Shown here: piece by piece, positions 8,821 through 16,877 of the stretch
How positions within the stretch are numbered: the first letter of the stretch is position 1
Layout of the letters: every line of letters begins with the position of its first letter
NCBI GenBank assembly: GCA_964571695.1
Contig: CAZNDG010000007.1
Location: forward strand, 35,923 to 99,922
Direction: 5' to 3'
From: UBA8958 sp964571695
GTDB lineage: Bacteria > Desulfobacterota > Syntrophia > Syntrophales > UBA8958
Length of the DNA stretch: 64,000 nt
Translations under genes and position numbers: made by a program
The notes under the pieces: model-generated
Told to the model about the DNA's origin: nothing
The model's database searches: none
The model's input: the letters and a program-made list of their open reading frames with translations, nothing else

Positions 8821-9348
8821 TTACCCGTATATGTCTCCCAGTTGATAGCGATTGCTGAAGCAATCCAATACCAACTTCAGGTCGGGTTTCAGCGCCGCCT
8901 GCAACACCTCGCGGGTTATCCCGTGGACCTTTTCCTCCTCATCCTGTTTTTCCGCCGCCGACATCTCGAAAGAGATCTCGCCATTGTCAAACCGAACCAC
9001 ATGCACCAGTTCATGGGCGGCAATGTATAGCATCAGGGGGCTCAGTTTGATGAAGGAATGTGCCCGTTCTACGGCATCGAGGATCCGGTCGTCTTGAAGG
9101 CAGATCCGGTAGAAGTGAAACCCACCCTCATCCGGCTCTTCATCTTTGCCGTATCGATATTTGCATAGATGGGCAAAGGCGCCCTCTTTCACCTCATGTT
9201 TATCGAGATAAGCCAGAGTCCGCACGTCATAGCGGTGGTTTCGGATCTTGTCCAGACTCATCCGGAAATAATCGCCGATGAGCCTCTCCGCGTGGTGAAA
9301 AGCCGAATTCGCCAAGGATATTTGCGTGGTATTGAAGTACCGTCCCAT
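8821..9348 (-). CDS. uncharacterised protein with HExxH metalloprotease-like motif
   Basis: The protein has 175 residues and no signal peptide. An HELVH motif near residue 126, preceded by a hydrophobic stretch (LSPLMLYIAAHELVH), is the zincin-type HExxH signature, so a zinc-dependent hydrolase is plausible. I do not recognise the family beyond that. The N-terminal part is rich in charged residues, with an aromatic MGRYFNTTQ start. A GAGGAA sits 6 bases before the ATG. It lies between mlaD and fmdB on the same strand with modest gaps (about 145 bases after mlaD), so it may be a tail gene of the Mla operon or have its own promoter. Confidence 0.6.
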   Translation of the reverse strand: MGRYFNTTQISLANSAFHHAERLIGDYFRMSLDKIRNHRYDVRTLAYLDKHEVKEGAFAHLCKYRYGKDEEPDEGGFHFYRICLQDDRILDAVERAHSFIKLSPLMLYIAAHELVHVVRFDNGEISFEMSAAEKQDEEEKVHGITREVLQAALKPDLKLVLDCFSNRYQLGDIYG

Positions 9349-9494
9349 GGTTCCTCATTGCGGAAGCCGATGATTACCGGTAACGAGCGCCCCGCTATCG
9401 TCCTTTTTCGTTCCCTGCGCACCCTTTATGCTTGTTGGCGGCAATTTATGCATTTTTTTCGCCTTGTCAAGCATTATTTTTCCTTTTCATTTCA

Positions 9495-10979
9495 TCACTT
9501 TGTCGGCACCGGCACGGAGGTGAGGAGATACTTGAGGTCCTCGTCCTCGAAACGGAGCGACACCCCCACATAGGGGGAACTGTTGCCCTGGTCGCTGATG
9601 AAATCATCCCAGCCGGCGTTGAGGTAGATGTTCTTCAGGAGGCGGATTTCCCCTCCGGCCTTGAGATGGGCCTTCCGGTCCACGGAGAAGTCGAAGGCCT
9701 CGAAGGTAAGCCGCAGTTTGTCCTGGAAGGTGAGAAAGTCCAGGCCGACCCCTCCCGTGGATTCGAATATGCCGCCACGGATCACGACATCCTGAAAACG
9801 CTTGCCCAACTGGGCATTGAACAGAAGACCGCTCCGGTCCCACTCGGTGATGGTCGTCGTCGTTCCTCCCTGAGTGATGTCCTTGACGGTCCGGCGTCCC
9901 CGGGGGTCCACCGCCAGGCCGAGGAGATAGAAATAATCCTGGCGCGGCTGGATGCGCAGATCAAGATAACTCTTGGCGTCGCTCTTGTCGGTGAGGTATT
10001 CCCCCCGGTAACTGATGAAGGTTCTGAACTGCTCGCTTTTATTCACGAACTTATTGATCCCGCCCAGGGTTTTGTTCAGGTTGTTCACCGTTTCATCGTC
10101 GTTGACAAGCTTCCCGATGGTCCCCTGACCCTGGTTGATCTTGTCGGAGACCTCCTGCAGACTGGCCATTGTTTTATGGAGTTTTTCCGCCATCTGCTTG
10201 TCTTTGACCAGTTGGCCCACGGTACCCTCTCCGCGCTGGATCCCGGCGGTGATGTCGTTGAGGGCGGCAAAGGTCTTTTCCATCTGGCTGGAAGCCCCCC
10301 GGAGGCTCTCGATGACCTGGGCGATCTTCTCGTCGTTCTGGACGACGACCCGGTTCAGATTGCCCGTCAACTGGCGGGTGTTTTCCAGCATGGCCCGGAG
10401 ATTGGCCTCGTTGTTCATGACTACGGCATTGAGGTTGCGGGTCAGCAGCCGAGTGTTCTCCAGGATCGCGCCCATGGATTCTTCGCCGGCCCTACCGCCC
10501 ATGACCTTGCTCAGGGAGCCGGTAACCGTTTTGACGTCCTCGGCGATGGAAGCGAGCTGATTGAGGAGTTTGTCCACGTCGGCCTGACGTTCCACCCGGG
10601 TGATGCTCTCTCCTGCCTGGAGCAACACCGATCCCTGGGTGCCCGGGATCACCTCGATATATTTGTCACCAAGGATGCCATGGGTCTTGATGGCCGCCGT
10701 GACATCCCTTTCCAGCTTCACCTCGCCGGGCAGACGGAGGCTCACCATCGCCCGGCCGTTTTTCAGACGGATTGCCTCCACCCGGCCCACCTCGACGCCG
10801 GCGATCTGGACGGAGGCGCCGGCGGTAAGCCCGGCGGCATTGTCGAACTCCACATCCACCAGATAGCCCCGATGGAAGCTGAAGCCCCGCTGACCCACCT
10901 GAAAGGACATATAACCGAGGACGATCAGGCCGATCAAAACGAACAGACCGACTTTCGCCTCGGAGCTGATTGCATTCAT
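9495..10979 (-). CDS. mlaD: MCE-family lipid transport protein (MlaD-like) with long C-terminal extension
   Basis: The protein binds and passes phospholipids between inner and outer membranes as the periplasmic part of an Mla-type ABC system. One N-terminal transmembrane anchor (VGLFVLIGLIVLGYMSF) is followed by a single MCE domain (GASVQIAGVEVGRVEAI, then LGDKYIEVIPG). After it comes about 190 residues of amphipathic helix with repeated asparagine/leucine units (LLTRNLNAVV, LTGNLNRVV), then about 150 residues of beta-rich sequence (GGIFESTGGVGLDF, YLNAGWDDFI). At 494 residues it is far longer than E. coli MlaD. A GGGAGGAGG ribosome site favours this ATG over a GTG six codons earlier. It directly follows mlaF. 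Confidence 0.85.
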   Translation of the reverse strand: MNAISSEAKVGLFVLIGLIVLGYMSFQVGQRGFSFHRGYLVDVEFDNAAGLTAGASVQIAGVEVGRVEAIRLKNGRAMVSLRLPGEVKLERDVTAAIKTHGILGDKYIEVIPGTQGSVLLQAGESITRVERQADVDKLLNQLASIAEDVKTVTGSLSKVMGGRAGEESMGAILENTRLLTRNLNAVVMNNEANLRAMLENTRQLTGNLNRVVVQNDEKIAQVIESLRGASSQMEKTFAALNDITAGIQRGEGTVGQLVKDKQMAEKLHKTMASLQEVSDKINQGQGTIGKLVNDDETVNNLNKTLGGINKFVNKSEQFRTFISYRGEYLTDKSDAKSYLDLRIQPRQDYFYLLGLAVDPRGRRTVKDITQGGTTTTITEWDRSGLLFNAQLGKRFQDVVIRGGIFESTGGVGLDFLTFQDKLRLTFEAFDFSVDRKAHLKAGGEIRLLKNIYLNAGWDDFISDQGNSSPYVGVSLRFEDEDLKYLLTSVPVPTK

Positions 10980-10993
10980 TGCCTCCTCCCTAT

Positions 10994-11740
10994 TCACATG
11001 ATCTGGATCGGCCCCTCGATGCTTCCCGCAAGAAACTGTTCGATCACGGGGTCCCGGGATGCCCGAATCTCATCAGGCGTGCCTTGGGCGATAACGACCC
11101 CTTCATAAAGCATGGCGATCTTGTGACCGATCCGGAAGATGGACTGCAGATCGTGACTGATGACGACACAGGTCAAATGGAAGCTTTCCTGGGTATCCAT
11201 GATCAGATGGTTGATGGCCTCCGTCATCACAGGGTCCAGACCCGTCGTCGGCTCGTCGAACAGGACGATCTGGGGGCGGAGGGCGATCGCCCGGGCCAGG
11301 CCCACCCTTTTGCGCATGCCGCCGCTCAATTCCGAGGGCATCTTCTCCTCCACCCCCGATAGCCCTACGGCCCGGAGGCGGTCGGAAACGACTTCCCGGA
11401 TCTCCTTCTCCTTCAGCCTGGCGTGTTCCCGGAGGGGAAAGGCGACGTTCTCCCCCACCGTCATGGAATCGAAGAGGGCCGCCTCTTGGAAGAGCATTCC
11501 GAATTTCTTCCTGATTTCATTCAGTTCCCGGTCGTTGAGGCGGGTCATATCCACGCCGTCCACCAGGACCTGGCCCCGGTCGGGCTTTATGAGGCCGATG
11601 ATGTGCTTGAGCAGGACGCTCTTCCCGCCGCCGCTGCGGCCGATGATAACCGTGGTCTTGCCTTCCTCGATGGACAGATTCAGGCCGGTCAGGACCCGAT
11701 GCACCCCGAAGGACTTGTGCACGTCGATCAGTTCGATCAT
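10994..11740 (-). CDS. mlaF: ABC transporter ATP-binding protein of the Mla system
   Basis: This 248-residue ATPase powers phospholipid transport by the Mla complex. Walker A is IGRSGGGKSVLLKH near residue 33; the MlaF-type signature is LSGGMRKRVGLARAIAL; Walker B is QIVLFDEPTTGLDP; the switch histidine is in VVISHDLQSIFRI. It sits between mlaE (19 bases upstream) and mlaD (nearly overlapping), the usual order. Read with its neighbours the assignment is secure; without them a generic ABC ATPase would be the safe name. Confidence 0.93.
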   Translation of the reverse strand: MIELIDVHKSFGVHRVLTGLNLSIEEGKTTVIIGRSGGGKSVLLKHIIGLIKPDRGQVLVDGVDMTRLNDRELNEIRKKFGMLFQEAALFDSMTVGENVAFPLREHARLKEKEIREVVSDRLRAVGLSGVEEKMPSELSGGMRKRVGLARAIALRPQIVLFDEPTTGLDPVMTEAINHLIMDTQESFHLTCVVISHDLQSIFRIGHKIAMLYEGVVIAQGTPDEIRASRDPVIEQFLAGSIEGPIQIM

Positions 11741-11759
11741 TTTTATATATACCTATGCC

Positions 11760-12539
11760 TTAAAACATCAGTGCCGTCAAAAAATAATCGCTGATGAGGA
11801 TCGTGATGGATGCCAGCACCACCGCTTCCGTCGTCGCCCGGCCCACCCCTTCCGCCCCGCCGGTGGTATGGAAACCCTTGTAGCAGCCCACGAGGGAAAG
11901 GATAAGGCCGAAACACGCGGCCTTGACCAGACCGTTGAATATATCGCTTAGTTCCACCATCTTGGTGATGTTCTTCATGAAAATGCCGGCATTGATGTTC
12001 AGGAGCCCCACACCGACGAAATAACCGCCCACGATGCCTACAAAATCGCTGATGACGGTCAGAAAGGGCACCATAATTACGCCGGCGATGACGCGGGGGA
12101 CAATCAGATACTGGATGGGATTGGCGGCCATGACGTAGAGGGCGTCCACCTGTTCGGTCACCTTCATGGTGCCGATCTCCGCCGCCATGGCCGAACCGGC
12201 CCGGGCCGTAACCATGAGGGAGGTAAGGACGGGCCCCAGCTCTCTGGTCATTCCCAGGGCCACGGTCGCCCCCACCATGCCCTCAGCACTGAACATCCGA
12301 AAGCCGTGATACCCCTGGAGGGCCATGACCATACCGGTAAACATGCCGGTGAGCACCACCACGAAGATGGAGCGGACGCCCACGAATTCCATCTGTTTGA
12401 AGATCAGGCGGAGGCGCAGGGGTGGCCGGAACATCCACCCCAGGACGGAAATGAACAGGAGGACAATCCGCCCCATTTCCTCTACGGAATGGAGGACAGA
12501 CCTCCCCAGGGAGTCTATCGCCTTGGCAACTCCTCCCAT
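11760..12539 (-). CDS. mlaE: ABC transporter permease of the Mla system
   Basis: The product is a 259-residue MlaE/YrbE-type permease with five to six hydrophobic helices. Family hallmarks include FTGMVMALQGYHGF, the conserved LGMTRELGPVLTSLMVTARAGSAMAAEIGTM block (its central ELGPVLTSLM and RAGSAMAAE parts are diagnostic), and TEQVDALYVM. The C-terminus contains GVGRATTEAVV and ends in a hydrophobic helix. It begins one base after the stop of the upstream D-Ala-D-Ala ligase gene, so lipid transport and peptidoglycan precursor genes share one transcript. The N-terminal 35 residues before the first helix are cytosolic. Confidence 0.93.
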   Translation of the reverse strand: MGGVAKAIDSLGRSVLHSVEEMGRIVLLFISVLGWMFRPPLRLRLIFKQMEFVGVRSIFVVVLTGMFTGMVMALQGYHGFRMFSAEGMVGATVALGMTRELGPVLTSLMVTARAGSAMAAEIGTMKVTEQVDALYVMAANPIQYLIVPRVIAGVIMVPFLTVISDFVGIVGGYFVGVGLLNINAGIFMKNITKMVELSDIFNGLVKAACFGLILSLVGCYKGFHTTGGAEGVGRATTEAVVLASITILISDYFLTALMF

Positions 12540-12540
12540 T

Positions 12541-13629
12541 CTACAGCGGGCCTCTTTTGGCGCTGTGGGCCCGCAGGGCGGCTTCGATAATAAGGCTGAT
12601 CAGACCGGTCTGGGTAATTCCCGCCGCCGCCGCCTGATGAAACAACACCGTGGACGGGGTCATCCCCGGCAGGGTGTTGGGCTCGAGGACGGCCACCCGG
12701 CCATCAGTCCTCACGAACATGTCGATGCGGGCGTAGCCTTTGAGGTCCAGGGCGGCAAAGGCAGTTAGGGCCGTATCCTGAACCCTTTTCAAGACCTCCG
12801 CGGGCAGGCGGGCCGGGGTCTTGTTCTCCCCCTGTCCGTAGAGGAACTTGTCCTCCAGGGAGAGGATTTCGGCCGTGGGGATCGTCTCCGAAGGGATGAG
12901 GGCCAGCGGGGGATCGTCATCCAGAACGCCGCAGGTGACCTCCGTTCCCGTGAGAAACTCCTCCACCAGGGCAACATTGTCCCATTCCAGGGCGGATAAG
13001 ACCGCCTCAGCCACCCCCGCCCCGGACACAACCTTCTTGACGGCGGTGCTGCACCCCTCCCGGGTGGGTTTGACCACGCAGGGAAAGCCGATCTCCCGTT
13101 CCACCCGGGCCAGGATTTCCTCCCGGCCGCCGCGATCCCAGGTCCGGCGATAAACGGGAATGGTGGCCGGGACATCGATGCCGTTCATGGCCAGGATCCG
13201 GCGGCAGACGTACTTGTCCATGCCGATTGCGGAACCGAGGACTCCCGATCCCGTATAGGGGATTCCCAGCAATTCCAGGAGACCCTGCATACAGCCGTCC
13301 TCGCCGTATTTGCCGTGGAGTCCCAGGCAGACCACATCGGCCTTTTCTTTCATGGTTTCATAGGGAACGCGCTGCGCCTCGGTTTCCAGATCATCCTCGA
13401 TATCCCGGGTGCTGTTCCTCATGAGGAGCTTCAGGGGGATCTCCCAGAGCCGCGCCTGGGAGTCCATGAATACGGCCAGGGGCGAGAAACGTTTCCTATC
13501 CATCTTACTGAAGATATTCCGTCCGCTTTCCAGGGATACCTCCTTTTCCGAGGAGACTCCCCCCATGACCACTGCTACTCTGAGTTTTTCCTTTCCAGTC
13601 TGCTCCGCCATAATCGACTCCATCCCCAT
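12541..13629 (-). CDS. ddl: D-alanine-D-alanine ligase family protein (copy 1)
   Basis: ATP-grasp ligases of this family join two D-alanines for peptidoglycan precursors. The 362-residue protein has the N-terminal GGVSSEKEVSLESG motif, LHGKYGEDGCMQGLLE, the ATP-grasp KPTREGCSTAV (with Cys where most enzymes have Ser), EEFLTGTEVTCGVL, and the C-terminal metal/substrate motif EPNTLPGMTPST. The omega-loop region (SLEDKFLYGQGENKTPA) differs from the DYEAKY of classic Ddl. The start is set by a GGGGGAGG site 5 bases upstream, which lies inside a REP-like repeat. It is followed without a gap by mlaE and lies 214 bases after a second ligase copy. Confidence 0.88.
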   Translation of the reverse strand: MGMESIMAEQTGKEKLRVAVVMGGVSSEKEVSLESGRNIFSKMDRKRFSPLAVFMDSQARLWEIPLKLLMRNSTRDIEDDLETEAQRVPYETMKEKADVVCLGLHGKYGEDGCMQGLLELLGIPYTGSGVLGSAIGMDKYVCRRILAMNGIDVPATIPVYRRTWDRGGREEILARVEREIGFPCVVKPTREGCSTAVKKVVSGAGVAEAVLSALEWDNVALVEEFLTGTEVTCGVLDDDPPLALIPSETIPTAEILSLEDKFLYGQGENKTPARLPAEVLKRVQDTALTAFAALDLKGYARIDMFVRTDGRVAVLEPNTLPGMTPSTVLFHQAAAAGITQTGLISLIIEAALRAHSAKRGPL

Positions 13630-13634
13630 CGAAA

Positions 13635-13657
13635 CCTCCCCCTTTGCAGGGAAGGGA
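13635..13657. repeat. REP-like palindrome upstream of ddl copy 1
   Basis: The element CCTCCCCCTT-TGC-AGGGAAGGG is a short imperfect palindrome resembling three others in the efflux operon. On the minus strand it supplies the purine-rich Shine-Dalgarno of the ligase gene. Confidence 0.45.
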
Positions 13658-13843
13658 ATAAAAAAACCCGCGCACCGTAACCAACGATGTCGGCAGCTTC
13701 ACCAGTGGAAGGGAGATGGATATTTACACCACCCCGACATCCTTAATTTGTCTTTGCTGTCTCTCGTCTTTAGCTTTCTGCCCGCCGCCTCTTTGCCGGC
13801 GTCTAATCATCCTTTTTTCATGGCCTTTTACCTGCCGTCCATT

Positions 13844-14899
13844 TCACAACGGCCCTTTCTTCTCCCGGTGGATAGCCAAGGCGTTCTCGATCAATGTGGT
13901 GATGATCATCGACGGCAACATCCCGGCACTGGCCGCCTGCTCGAAGAAAAACGAGGAGGGGGCCATCCCGGAAGACGAATTCGGATCGGTGATGAGAATC
14001 CGGCCGTCGGGGAGATAAAAGCCATCGATGCGCCCGTAGGAACGAAATCCCAGCACTTCGAAGGCCCGGCGGGCCTCCTCCTTGATCCGGGCCGCCACCT
14101 CCGGGGGGATGTTCTTCGGCGGGGTGAATTTCCGGCAGCGGCCGGGCATGTACTTGTCGTCATAGGTGTAGAAGTCGCTCTGGGGATGGATCTCCGTCAG
14201 GTCCAGAGGCTTGATTTCCCCATCCTGCTCAAGGATGATGGCGGAAAACTCGGTGCCGGCCAGAAACTCTTCCGCCAGGGCGACCCGGTCCCAGCGGAAG
14301 GCCTCTTCGAGGGTCCTGGCAATATCGCCCGCCGCCGCGATCTTGCCCACGCCAACGCTCGACCCCTCCCGGACCGGCTTGATGAAGAACGGCAGCTCGA
14401 AGTTCTGGAGCAGTTTTTCCGTCACCGCTACCGGCGCCCGTCGCCACTCCTCCTCATGGACAGCCATGCTTGCCGGTACGGCAATCCCAGCCGCCGCCAG
14501 GATCTTCTGTTGGATGTGCTTGTCCATTCCCAGGGCGGAGGCCAGAACCCCGGGCCCCGTGTAGGGAATTCCGAGGAGTTCGAGCAGACCCTGGATGCAG
14601 CCGTCATCGCCGTACTTGCCGTGAAGAGAGATGAACGCGAAATCGATCCGCCCCTTGATCTCCTCATAGGGAATCCTCCGGGCCTCGACGGCCAGGCGCT
14701 CGCCCATATCCACCGTCGTGTTCTGTGATACGAGCTGCCAGGGGATCTCCCAGATGCCGGCGGCGGCGTCCATGAACAGGGGGACCCCTTGAAAAAACTC
14801 CGTATCGAGATTGTCATAGACATTTCGGCCGCTGTTGAGGGACACTTCCCGCTCCGACGACATGCCACCCAGAATGATTCCCACTCTCAGTTTTTCCAT
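13844..14899 (-). CDS. D-alanine-D-alanine ligase family protein (copy 2), divergent motif
   Basis: This second ATP-grasp ligase (351 residues) is clearly related to copy 1: GGMSSEREVSLNSG at the N-terminus, LHGKYGDDGCIQGLLE, and KPVREGSSVGV with the normal Ser. However, the C-terminal Mg/substrate motif, usually E-x-N-T-x-P-G-M, reads DPNSSSGMAPSS. Loss of the Thr/Pro and the Glu-to-Asp change suggest altered activity or specificity. The start is taken at the ATG just after a GGAGGCGG; an upstream ATG overlapping the racemase stop is possible. It directly follows the racemase gene. Whether it makes D-Ala-D-Ala, D-Ala-D-Ser or another dipeptide cannot be told from sequence. Confidence 0.82.
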   Translation of the reverse strand: MEKLRVGIILGGMSSEREVSLNSGRNVYDNLDTEFFQGVPLFMDAAAGIWEIPWQLVSQNTTVDMGERLAVEARRIPYEEIKGRIDFAFISLHGKYGDDGCIQGLLELLGIPYTGPGVLASALGMDKHIQQKILAAAGIAVPASMAVHEEEWRRAPVAVTEKLLQNFELPFFIKPVREGSSVGVGKIAAAGDIARTLEEAFRWDRVALAEEFLAGTEFSAIILEQDGEIKPLDLTEIHPQSDFYTYDDKYMPGRCRKFTPPKNIPPEVAARIKEEARRAFEVLGFRSYGRIDGFYLPDGRILITDPNSSSGMAPSSFFFEQAASAGMLPSMIITTLIENALAIHREKKGPL

Positions 14900-14916
14900 C
14901 CGCCTCCAGAACCTCC

Positions 14917-16875
14917 TCATGAATTCCAGATGAAGGTGACGCCGCTGTTCGGGAAGACCCAGGTATGATCGGGAACCCGCAGCCGTATGTACCGGCCCCG
15001 TTCCCTGATCACCTCCGGATACGGCTGCTTGCCGGCGAAGAAACTCACTTCCCGGACGTGACTGAACCCCGTTTGCTCGTAATGGAAGGAGATATCGAGA
15101 CCCCGGGTCGGATAAACGATATAGACGGAGAAGATATTGTTCGCCCGCGACTTTTTCGTGAAGATCTCGATGGCGATTCCCACCTCGGCGTTGAGCTTGT
15201 CAAGCAGGCCGTCGCTGCTGCACCAGACCTCGTAGCCCCGGGAGGTCATCTCGGTGCGGACGATGGGCACGTCCCGGCCGTCCACGGCCACCCCGGCAAC
15301 CCGAAAATCACGCTCCATGACCAGATGTTCCCCCTTGCTCATCAGCCAGCGATATTCGCAGCGGGGATCCTCGAAAAACGCTGCCAACTGTTCTTCGTCA
15401 AAGGCGCAGCCGATAAGAAAGGTGTCGTTTTTCAAGGTTTTTCGGTATGCCACCCGGGTGGTGACGTCCAGGGAATCGCGGCGGCGGCCGGCGGGTCCGT
15501 CGTTCTCCCCCGCCGACTCGGCCACGGTGATATCATACCGGAAGTCTTCCCGCAACTCCAACTGGCGGTCCTCCTTGCCAAAGAGGGTCTCGAACATCTC
15601 ATAGTAGATGGCGTTCCCCAGTTCCTCACTCCGGGCCCGGGTCTGAAAACATTGGCGGATGATGCTGTCGATCCGGTCGATGGAGCGCTCCTCCCCGGGG
15701 ACATAGATCCTCCGGAGCCGGGGCAGGACGCTGTCCGCCTTCCCCTTGTGGAGGAAAAGCCGGGGGGCCCGTTTGCCTAAGGCGCAGAGGATTTCGTAGC
15801 TGATGCTTCCCACCCTCCCGGCGATCTCGTTGGCGGAAATCGCCTCATGCCCCTGGCGCCCCATGAGCACCACCTCGTCGTCAACCTTGCACTCGGGGAT
15901 CTCGCTCACATCCACCGTGCACATATCCATGGAAACCCTCCCGACTACGGGCGCCCGTTTCCCCCGGATCAGCACCTCCCCCTGATTGGAAAGGATGACA
16001 CCGTAACCGTCACCGTAGCCGACGGGAATGGTGGCGATCCGGGTCGGTCTCGCCGTGATATAGGTACGGTTGTAGCCGATGCTGTAACCCTTGGGAAAAT
16101 CCTTCAGGAGGACGACGCGCGTCTTGAAGGACATAACCGGCAGGAGGTCCGCCTTGTCCTTCGTTTCCGGGGAGGGATAGATGCCGTAGGACATGAGACC
16201 CGGGCGCACCATGTCCAGGTTGAATTGGGGATAGTTCAGGATGGCGCCGCTGTTGGACATGTGCCGGATGGGGATGCGGATCCCCTCCTCGGCCAGCTTC
16301 GCCAGCAGGCGGTGGAACAGATCCGCCTGGGATTCGTTGTATTCCTGCGGGGTTTCACTGGCCGCCAAATGGGTGAAAACCCCTTCCACAATGAGATCCG
16401 GAAGCGCCAGGATGTCCCTGATGGTCTGATGTGCCTCGTAATAAAGCGTTCCGCCCCGCCCCATCCCGGTATCCACCTCGATATGAATGGGAAGCCGGAC
16501 ATGGGCCTGGGCACAACGTTCCTGCAGGGTCCGGGCGAAATGGAGATCGGAGACGGAAGGGGTGAGGTTGTACTTGATGATCTCGCCGATCTCCCCTTCC
16601 GGAGAGGGGCTGAGGATAACGATGGGGGCCATAAGCCCGCTGACCCGGAGTTGCACCCCTTCATCGGCGTTCGCGATCCCCAGATAGACGGCGCCGTTTT
16701 TCAGGGCGGCCTCGGCGATCTCGATGGCCCCGTGACCGTAAGCATCCGCTTTCACCACCTGGAGGATCTTGACGCCCGGCCGCACCAGGCGTTTCATCTC
16801 CTTCCAGTTCCGGGCGAAATGGTCGAGATCGACCTCCACCCAACTCCGATACTTATGGACTTCCCGGTAGGACAT
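14917..16875 (-). CDS. alr: alanine racemase with large uncharacterised C-terminal extension
   Basis: The first 375 or so residues are a full alanine racemase (PLP-dependent L-Ala/D-Ala interconversion): the PLP lysine in VVKADAYGHGA, the Alr motif NSGAILNY, MVRPGLMSYGIYPS, IPVGYGDGYG and VGRVSMDMCTVDV. The protein continues for about 275 more residues, giving 652 instead of the usual 360-390. The extension begins after KRAPRLF, contains a helical part (RIDSIIRQCFQTRAR) and a beta-rich end (RYIRLRVPDHTWVFPNSGV) and matches no family I know. The start chosen has AGGA 7 bases upstream; an ATG two codons earlier overlaps the cyclase stop (ATGA). It feeds D-alanine to the two downstream ligases. 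Confidence 0.9.
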   Translation of the reverse strand: MSYREVHKYRSWVEVDLDHFARNWKEMKRLVRPGVKILQVVKADAYGHGAIEIAEAALKNGAVYLGIANADEGVQLRVSGLMAPIVILSPSPEGEIGEIIKYNLTPSVSDLHFARTLQERCAQAHVRLPIHIEVDTGMGRGGTLYYEAHQTIRDILALPDLIVEGVFTHLAASETPQEYNESQADLFHRLLAKLAEEGIRIPIRHMSNSGAILNYPQFNLDMVRPGLMSYGIYPSPETKDKADLLPVMSFKTRVVLLKDFPKGYSIGYNRTYITARPTRIATIPVGYGDGYGVILSNQGEVLIRGKRAPVVGRVSMDMCTVDVSEIPECKVDDEVVLMGRQGHEAISANEIAGRVGSISYEILCALGKRAPRLFLHKGKADSVLPRLRRIYVPGEERSIDRIDSIIRQCFQTRARSEELGNAIYYEMFETLFGKEDRQLELREDFRYDITVAESAGENDGPAGRRRDSLDVTTRVAYRKTLKNDTFLIGCAFDEEQLAAFFEDPRCEYRWLMSKGEHLVMERDFRVAGVAVDGRDVPIVRTEMTSRGYEVWCSSDGLLDKLNAEVGIAIEIFTKKSRANNIFSVYIVYPTRGLDISFHYEQTGFSHVREVSFFAGKQPYPEVIRERGRYIRLRVPDHTWVFPNSGVTFIWNS

Positions 16876-16877
16876 TG

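Noticed and set aside
9432..11108. Long plus-strand open frame (about 558 codons) across mlaD
   Set aside because: It is antisense to a well-supported gene with MCE motifs; its composition is that of a reverse-strand shadow in GC-rich coding DNA.
13409..14728. Plus-strand open frame of about 439 codons across the two ligase genes
   Set aside because: It has no family resemblance and mirrors the ligase codons; the gap between ligases is crossed only because no stop happens to occur.
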